The notes beneath the pieces were generated by a model. The model searched no databases. It was not told the origin of the DNA and was given only the letters and a program-made list of their open reading frames with translations. A stretch of 18,501 nucleotides of DNA from an uncultured Oscillibacter sp. (lineage in GTDB: Bacteria; Bacillota; Clostridia; Oscillospirales; Oscillospiraceae). This document shows, piece after piece, positions 14,257 to 18,501 of the stretch (positions are counted from its first letter, which is position 1; every line of letters begins with the position of its first letter). The DNA is taken from contig CAJUQQ010000040.1 of assembly GCA_910588175.1 (NCBI GenBank), forward strand, positions 1 through 18,501, written 5' to 3'. Position numbers and translations under genes: made by a program.

Positions 14257-14286
14257 TTGCCCTGGCCGGGCCGCTTGGGGTAAAAT
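14257..14286 (+). promoter_or_regulatory. Probable promoter of the chitinase gene
   Basis: TTGCCC (14257-14262) and TAAAAT (14281-14286) are spaced by 18 bp, about 68 bases before the ATG. Confidence 0.5.
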
Positions 14287-14353
14287 GAGGCGTATGATTT
14301 GTTAGAAAAAGCTTTATCATGCCTTCGATTCTCTATTTTAGGAGTTTTTAACC

Positions 14354-16072
14354 ATGCGGAAAACAGGATGCCTCACTTCCCTGGTTTTGGTGTTTGCCCT
14401 GCTGCTGTCTCTGGCGGGTTTTCCCCAGGCCTCCGCCGCCGGAGCCGGCGGCAATGGAGAAATGGTTGGATACTATGCCTCCTGGGCCGCCTCCCAGGGC
14501 TGCACGCCGGACCAGCTCCCGGCGGAGCAGTTCACCCAGATAAATTACGCCTTCGCCAAGCTCGCGGACGGCCGGGCCGCCCTGAGCGACCCGGCCCGGG
14601 ACGGGAAGAACCTCCGGGAGCTGACGGCTCTCCGGCGGCGGAATCCGGATTTGAAAATCGTCCTCTCCCTGGGCGGATGGGACGACTCCGCCGGATTTTC
14701 CGACGCCGCGGCCTCCGCCGGAAGCCGGAAGGCCCTTGCGCAGTCCTGCGTGGATCTGCTTTTGAAGCACGGCCTGGACGGGGTAGATCTGGATTGGGAG
14801 TATCCTGTCTCCGGCGGGGCCCCCGGCGTGACCCACCGTCCCCAGGACAAACAGAACTTCACCCTGCTTCTGCGGGAGCTTCGTCAAGCCCTGGACCGGC
14901 AGGGGCAGCGGGATGGAAAGCGCTATGTCCTGACCGTCGCCGGGGCGGTAAACGGCGGTTATCTCAACAACATTGAGCCCCAGGCCGTGGCGGAAACCGT
15001 GGACCACATTTTCCTCATGGCCTATGATATCCACGGACCCTGGGACGCTTACGCGGACTTCAACGCTCCCCTTTACACCCCCGCGGACGGTCCGCCCCGC
15101 TACCGCGCCAGCGTGGACGACGGCATATCCGCCTGGCTGGGCCGGGGTGTTCCGCCGGAGAAGCTGGTATTGGGGATGCCCCTGTACGGATACATATACC
15201 AGGGCGTTTCCAGCCGGAACAGCGGGCTGTACCAGTCCTTCACCAGCGCCAAGTCCGTCTCCTGGGACAAGGTGAAAAGCGAGTATCTGAACCGCGCCTC
15301 CTACCAGCGGTTCCGCCACCAGCAGGCGGAGGTTCCCTATCTTTTCGGTAACCGCTCCTTCCTCTCCTACGACGACCAGGCCTCCATTGCCGCCAAGGCG
15401 GCCCTGGCCCGGCGGCGGGGCCTGGGAGGCGTGGGCTTCTGGGAGCTGTCCCAGGACCGCTCCGGCGACCTGATCCAAAGCGCCTGGAATGTCTGGAACG
15501 GCGGGCGCTTTCAGGACGTGCCCCAGGACGCCTGGTATGCCGGGGCGGTGGAGCGGGTCTGCGCCGCCGGGCTGATGAACGGCGTCAGCCCAACCGCCTT
15601 CTCCCCCGGCGGGACGGTGACCCGGGGACAAATCGCCGCCATTCTCCACCGGCTGGCGGGGAGTCCCTCCGCCCAAGGGGCCGCCTTCTCGGACGTACCT
15701 AGCGGGGCCTATTACAGCGGGGCCGTGGCCTGGGCCGCCGGACAGGGCATTGTGGAGGGCTACTACGACGGGACCTTCCGGCCGGATCTTCCGGTCAGCC
15801 GCCAGCAATTGGCCGCCATCCTTTGGCGCTTCGCTCAGCGGGAGCGGGCCGACAGCGGCGCCCGGGCCTCCCTCCGGGGCTACCGGGACGCCGGGGAAGT
15901 CAGCGGCTACGCCAGGGAGGCCCTGAGCTGGGCCCTGGCGGAGGGCATTTTGCAGGGAACCAAGGACGGCGCCCTCCAGCCCCAGGGCCGGGCCGCCCGG
16001 GGCCAGGCCGCCGTACTGCTGGAACGGTTTCAGGACCTACTGAAGGGCCAGAAACCAGCGTCATTCCGTTAA
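14354..16072 (+). CDS. Secreted glycoside hydrolase family 18 (chitinase-like) with three SLH repeats
   Basis: This 572-residue exported enzyme has a signal peptide at residues 1-29 (cut near ASA-AG). The GH18 barrel spans ~36-385: VGYYASWA first strand, the SLGGW strand (105-109), and the catalytic motif DGVDLDWEYP with acid Glu149 and the two supporting Asp145 and Asp147. The MAYDIHGPWD and MPLYGYIY strands follow, then GGVGFWELSQD closes the barrel. Three S-layer homology repeats follow (~391-445, 450-505, 515-565), starting RFQDVPQDAWY, AFSDVPSGAYY and GYRDAGEVSGY. They would bind cell-wall polymer and hold the enzyme on the surface. AGGAG lies upstream of the ATG. Substrate may be chitin, host glycan or peptidoglycan; the motif fits an active hydrolase. 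Confidence 0.95.
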   Translation: MRKTGCLTSLVLVFALLLSLAGFPQASAAGAGGNGEMVGYYASWAASQGCTPDQLPAEQFTQINYAFAKLADGRAALSDPARDGKNLRELTALRRRNPDLKIVLSLGGWDDSAGFSDAAASAGSRKALAQSCVDLLLKHGLDGVDLDWEYPVSGGAPGVTHRPQDKQNFTLLLRELRQALDRQGQRDGKRYVLTVAGAVNGGYLNNIEPQAVAETVDHIFLMAYDIHGPWDAYADFNAPLYTPADGPPRYRASVDDGISAWLGRGVPPEKLVLGMPLYGYIYQGVSSRNSGLYQSFTSAKSVSWDKVKSEYLNRASYQRFRHQQAEVPYLFGNRSFLSYDDQASIAAKAALARRRGLGGVGFWELSQDRSGDLIQSAWNVWNGGRFQDVPQDAWYAGAVERVCAAGLMNGVSPTAFSPGGTVTRGQIAAILHRLAGSPSAQGAAFSDVPSGAYYSGAVAWAAGQGIVEGYYDGTFRPDLPVSRQQLAAILWRFAQRERADSGARASLRGYRDAGEVSGYAREALSWALAEGILQGTKDGALQPQGRAARGQAAVLLERFQDLLKGQKPASFR

Positions 16073-16090
16073 CAAAACGACATAGGGTAA

Positions 16091-16116
16091 GGGGCAAGGG
16101 GGATTTCCCTTGCCTC
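16091..16116 (+). repeat. 26-bp palindromic direct repeat, copy 1
   Basis: GGCAAGGG (16093-16100) pairs with CCCTTGCC (16107-16114). The 26 bases are repeated identically at 16276-16301. It stands 18 bp after the chitinase stop and may help end that transcript. Confidence 0.8.
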
Positions 16117-16225
16117 AGGCTGTCGAAAACGTGTTTTCGACAGCCTGAGCAAGTTTTCAGACCTTTAAAAAAGTTCTGAAAACTTCCGATTGAAAACGAA
16201 AGGAACCCTTCCTGGGTTCCTCTCG
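16114..16225 (-). repeat. Composite three-hairpin repeat, copy 2 (inverted, order C-B-A on the plus strand)
   Basis: C is a 17-bp perfect stem (16114-16130 with 16133-16149). B pairs AAGTTTTCAGA (16151-16161) with TCTGAAAACTT (16175-16185). A pairs CGAAAGGAACCC (16197-16208) with GGGTTCCTCTCG (16214-16225). Relative to copy 1 several base changes occur on both arms of a stem, so the structure is kept while the sequence drifts. Confidence 0.85.
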
Positions 16226-16275
16226 TAACTCTCTTCCTTCCCGTTGTTGGAGTTTTTACTGTTTTTCGACACTCT

Positions 16276-16301
16276 GGGGCAAGGGGGATTTCCCTTGCCT
16301 C
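16276..16301 (+). repeat. 26-bp palindromic direct repeat, copy 2
   Basis: This is identical to 16091-16116. Its last bases form the -35 box TTGCCT (16295-16300) of the barnase promoter. Confidence 0.8.
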
Positions 16302-16323
16302 TTTTGGGCGAAACTGGTATACT
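16295..16323 (+). promoter_or_regulatory. Sigma-A promoter of the barnase-barstar pair
   Basis: TTGCCT (16295-16300), a 17-bp spacer and TATACT (16318-16323) place the transcript start near 16330, ~23 bases before the ATG at 16353. The same two boxes and spacing occur in the promoter of structured RNA copy 1. Confidence 0.8.
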
Positions 16324-16352
16324 GTTCTCCATCAACAGAAAGGATGATGGAC

Positions 16353-17003
16353 ATGAAACGCTGGCTCAGCGGCCTGCTGGCCGCACTGACCCTGTTCTCC
16401 CTTACCGCCTGCGGCTCCCTCGCGCCGGAAGATATGACCTTCGCCGGCACCCAGCCGGAAAAAGTAATCGACCTCCCTGTCGCGGAGGACGCGGAGGACC
16501 CCGCCGGTCCGGAGGAGTCCTCCGGCCAAGAGGACCCGCTCCCGCCGGGCGAAGCGTCTCCCGGTACGGCGGAGCCCTCGAACGCACTTTCTACGGAGGC
16601 AGACGATGAAACGGACGGGCGGGTGGCGGAGCCCGCCCCCCTCCCGGAGGACGGGGCCTACACCACCAAGGAAGATGTAGCCCTCTACATTTACACCTAC
16701 GGCCGTCTGCCGGACAACTTCATTACCAAAAAAGAGGCCCAGGCGTTGGGCTGGTCCGGCGGGTCTCTGGAGCCCTACGCGCCGGGGCAATGTTTGTGCA
16801 TCGGCGGAAACCGCTTTGAGAACTACGAGGGCCTTCTCCCGGATGCGAAGGGCCGGACCTACACGGAGTGCGACATTGACACCCTGGGGAGCAAAAGCCG
16901 GGGAGCCAAGCGGATCGTCTTCTCCAACGACGGCCTGATCTACTACACGGAGGACCACTATGAGTCCTTTGAACTGCTGTATGGAGACGAGGGCGATGGC
17001 TGA
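16353..17003 (+). CDS. Barnase-family ribonuclease with lipoprotein signal
   Basis: This 216-residue predicted secreted guanyl-type RNase begins with a signal peptide MKRWLSGLLAALTLFSL and lipobox LTAC (Cys20), so it should be lipid-anchored outside the cell. An acidic Pro/Glu/Ser linker runs from ~24 to 100. Residues ~101-210 align by eye with Bacillus barnase along its whole length: YGRLPDNFITKKEAQALGW, the APGQ..IGGNRFENYEGLLP segment, and the C-terminal SNDGLIYYTEDHYESFELL. Lys126, Glu172, Arg183, Arg187 and His202 match barnase K27, E73, R83, R87 and H102, so activity is expected. I chose the ATG at 16353, with AAAGG 9 bases upstream, over ATGs at 16344 and 16347 that lie against it. The barstar gene overlaps its end. 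Confidence 0.93.
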   Translation: MKRWLSGLLAALTLFSLTACGSLAPEDMTFAGTQPEKVIDLPVAEDAEDPAGPEESSGQEDPLPPGEASPGTAEPSNALSTEADDETDGRVAEPAPLPEDGAYTTKEDVALYIYTYGRLPDNFITKKEAQALGWSGGSLEPYAPGQCLCIGGNRFENYEGLLPDAKGRTYTECDIDTLGSKSRGAKRIVFSNDGLIYYTEDHYESFELLYGDEGDG

Positions 17004-17265
17004 GGTTGTATTGGACGGGTTGGACATCGCGTCCCTGGAGGAAGTCCATGACCGCTTCGCGCAAGCGCTGGCTCTGCCGGAGTGGTACGGGCGGAATCTG
17101 GACGCCCTGTTTGACTGCCTGACAGACCCGGAAACGGCTGTAACCATCCGCCTCCTTCACCGGGAGTCCCTGGAGGAGCGGCTGGGCCGCCGGGGCCGGG
17201 GGCTGGTGCGTCTTCTCCGCCGGGCGGCGGTGGAACAGCCCCAGGTGACGCTGCGGGAGGAGTGA
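16996..17265 (+). CDS. Barstar-family ribonuclease inhibitor
   Basis: This 89-residue cytoplasmic protein should bind and block the barnase-like RNase encoded just before it. The core ALALPEWYGRNLDALFDCLTD is nearly that of Bacillus barstar. D36 and D40 match barstar D35 and D39, which plug the RNase active site, and the nearby Tyr31, Gly32 and Asn34 are also kept. The start at 16996 gives an 8-base overlap with the RNase stop and has GAGG upstream; an ATG at 16960 would add 12 unlikely residues. Overlap implies that both are made from one message, which protects the cell while the RNase is exported. Confidence 0.94.
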   Translation: MAEVVLDGLDIASLEEVHDRFAQALALPEWYGRNLDALFDCLTDPETAVTIRLLHRESLEERLGRRGRGLVRLLRRAAVEQPQVTLREE

Positions 17266-17280
17266 GCGGAAAATTTCCCC

Positions 17281-17309
17281 TTTTCAGCCGCCTGTTTCTG
17301 TGCTATACT
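17281..17309 (+). promoter_or_regulatory. Sigma-A promoter of structured RNA copy 2
   Basis: TTTTCA (17281-17286) and TATACT (17304-17309) have a 17-bp spacer and lie at the same distance from the conserved RNA end as in copy 1. The -35 box is weaker than in copy 1. Confidence 0.65.
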
Positions 17310-17314
17310 GGAAG

Positions 17315-17470
17315 CCGTATTCACAACCGCCGAACGCCTCTCGGACGGTCTTTTTCCCGCCGCACCGCGCCGCTTCTCCGGCAATCCGTCAGGACTGCCG
17401 CGGAACAGCTCCTTGTCTGACGGGAAAAATCCCCGTCTGTCCGGCATCCCCCGGTTCGAAACACACGTTT
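17315..17470 (+). ncRNA. Structured RNA copy 2, probable 6S RNA paralogue (alternatively a 5' leader)
   Basis: This is a ~155-nt paralogue of the minus-strand RNA at 9657-9810. Shared blocks include GTATTCACAACCG, CGGACGGTC, TTTTCCCGCC, CAATCCGTC, GGACTGCCG and CCTTGTCTGACGGGAAA. AACCG near the 5' end pairs with CGGTT near 17452-17456. CGGAC, GG and TTTTTCCCG pair with CGGGAAAAA, CC and GTCCG. GGCA and TCC pair with GGA and TGCC at the tip. The central bubble is kept. The outermost closing stem is weaker than in copy 1. It ends ~50 bases before the next gene's ATG, as copy 1 does before smpB, so a leader role is the main alternative. Confidence 0.62.
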
Positions 17471-17520
17471 TGAATTGGACGGGCTTCCCGCGAAACCACT
17501 CCGGAAAGGACGCTTCTGCT

Positions 17521-18405
17521 ATGAACAAACGATACGCGCTACCCTTGGCAGCGGCGCTGGGCGGGGCCGCCGCCTGTGTACTGCGGCTGCTGCAAAACAG
17601 CACCGGCTACGAGCCGGATACCGGTCTTCCCATTCCCGGAAACCCGGCGGCGCTGGCTCTGGCGGTGCTGCTGGCAGGCCTGGCCGCCGTTCTGGCGGTG
17701 ACGTCCAGGCTTCTCCCGGCGGAGGAGGACCCCGGCCCGGTTCTGCCCCGGGACTTCTCCACGGAAAACGCCGGCCTCTTGTCCCTGCCCATGGGCGGCG
17801 TGTTCCTCCTGGCCCTCAGCGGACTGGCGGACCTGGCGGAGTGCGCCTCCATACTGCCGGAGGGCCTGGCCGCCTCCCGGCACGCCATTTACGGTATCCT
17901 CCGGGCGGGGGGGCTGGGCTACACTCCCCAGGGGCAGCTCCTCCTGGGCGTGCTGACCCTGGCCGCCGCCGGGAGCCTGTTCCCGGTGCTGGCGGGCTGC
18001 CGCCGCCGGACCGGCGGGCACCGGCATAAGGCCCCCGCCGCCATCACCCTGCTGCCCGTGGCGGCGCTGGTGGTGCGGCTGGTGCTGACCTACCGCATTG
18101 ACTCCGTGAACCCCTCTCTGACCATGTACTACGTGGAGCTGCTGGCCCTGGTCTTTATGACCTTGGGGTTCTACCGGCTCAGCTCCTTTGTCTTCCAGGC
18201 GGGGCGGACCCGGCGCTTCGGCTTTTATGCCGCCGGGTCTCTGGTGCTCTGCGCCGCCTCTCTTGCGGACGGCAGCGCGTACCTCTCCTCCCTCCTGCTC
18301 TACGCCGGCGGGGGGCTGACGCTGACGGGCTTCCTGCTCCTGCGGATCGCCAACGGCCTGGAGGCCGAAAAGGACGACGGGACCATCATTGGGCCGGTGG
18401 AATGA
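17521..18405 (+). CDS. Polytopic membrane protein of unknown function
   Basis: I do not recognise the family. The 294-residue product has about eight hydrophobic segments (roughly 7-24, 43-63, 87-106, 137-156, 172-190, 202-222, 233-250 and 255-277). A basic loop CRRRTGGHRHK sits near 159-169, and the short C-terminal tail is acidic (GLEAEKDDGTIIGPVE). There are no obvious catalytic or transport signatures. I chose the ATG at 17521, preceded by GGAAAGGA at 11-base spacing. The frame stays open 36 codons further up, but that part lies within the structured RNA at 17315-17470. It is transcribed either by read-through from that RNA's promoter or from an unseen one. A strong hairpin follows. Confidence 0.8.
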   Translation: MNKRYALPLAAALGGAAACVLRLLQNSTGYEPDTGLPIPGNPAALALAVLLAGLAAVLAVTSRLLPAEEDPGPVLPRDFSTENAGLLSLPMGGVFLLALSGLADLAECASILPEGLAASRHAIYGILRAGGLGYTPQGQLLLGVLTLAAAGSLFPVLAGCRRRTGGHRHKAPAAITLLPVAALVVRLVLTYRIDSVNPSLTMYYVELLALVFMTLGFYRLSSFVFQAGRTRRFGFYAAGSLVLCAASLADGSAYLSSLLLYAGGGLTLTGFLLLRIANGLEAEKDDGTIIGPVE

Positions 18406-18416
18406 CCGGTAAAATA

Positions 18417-18448
18417 AGCAGGTCCCCGGCGAAAGCCGGGGACCTGCT
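18417..18448 (+). terminator. Hairpin after the membrane-protein gene
   Basis: A 14-bp perfect stem (18417-18430 with 18435-18448) closes on a GAAA tetraloop 11 bp after the stop. No T-tract follows; the next repeat begins in its right arm. Confidence 0.65.
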
Positions 18449-18501
18449 CAGGCTGTCGAAAACGTGTTTTCGCCAGCCTGAGCAAGTTTTCAGACCTTTA
18501 A
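18447..18501 (-). repeat. Composite three-hairpin repeat, copy 3 (cut by window end)
   Basis: Hairpin C pairs 18447-18463 with 18466-18482 with one mismatch. The B module then starts (AGCAAGTTTTCAGACC) and is cut at 18501. Its orientation is that of copy 2. Module A is expected just outside the window. Confidence 0.8.

Noticed and set aside
14348..15808. Minus-strand open frame of 486 codons opposite the chitinase gene
   Set aside because: It is an antisense shadow of GH18 and SLH codons with a low-complexity Gly/Val/Pro-rich translation.

Overview
The window is a high-GC Firmicutes chromosome segment. The likely source is a gut clostridium of the Oscillospiraceae type (Flavonifractor/Lawsonibacter-like), which I infer from GC-rich coding, strong AGGAGG-type ribosome sites, clostridial lipoproteins, SLH domains and an anaerobic sulfatase maturase. 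Genes are densely packed. The exception is an AT-richer stretch of about 2 kb (roughly 5.0-7.1 kb) that looks acquired.

Layout. 1-3383 (+): the 3' part of a sulfatase, a GntR-type regulator with a sugar-sensor domain, and the radical-SAM maturase that activates sulfatases; this is a desulfation unit closed by a strong hairpin. 3687-4865 (+): an MFS transporter with its own promoter. 5104-6342 (-): an AT-rich lipoprotein gene, followed by debris, a candidate small RNA (6573-6664) and a broken C-terminal gene fragment. Related ~30-bp hairpins bracket this island. 7110-7474 (-): tmRNA (ssrA). 7792-9606 (-): smpB, a cyclophilin and a short-chain dehydrogenase as a short operon. 9657-9810 (-): a structured RNA just upstream of smpB. 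9964-13102 (+): a three-gene TrpX-type ABC transporter operon behind a leader that encodes a 32-codon peptide and a terminator/antiterminator pair. 13200-14033 (+): an FAH-family hydrolase. 14354-16072 (+): a secreted GH18 chitinase-like enzyme with three SLH repeats. 16353-17265 (+): a lipoprotein version of the ribonuclease barnase, overlapped by its barstar inhibitor. 17315-17470 (+): a second copy of the structured RNA. 17521-18405 (+): a polytopic membrane protein.

The strongest leads are these. (1) Two paralogous ~155-nt RNAs each have a matching sigma-A promoter, a long base-paired rod and a central bubble; they look like 6S RNA paralogues, although each also sits about 50 nt upstream of a start codon. 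(2) A predicted membrane-anchored barnase has all its catalytic residues and an overlapping barstar gene. (3) The ABC transporter operon appears to be controlled by attenuation through a Tyr/Arg-rich leader peptide. (4) Three copies of a composite three-hairpin intergenic repeat occur within 4.5 kb. The trans-translation pair (ssrA and smpB) is intact, and its tag peptide can be read.
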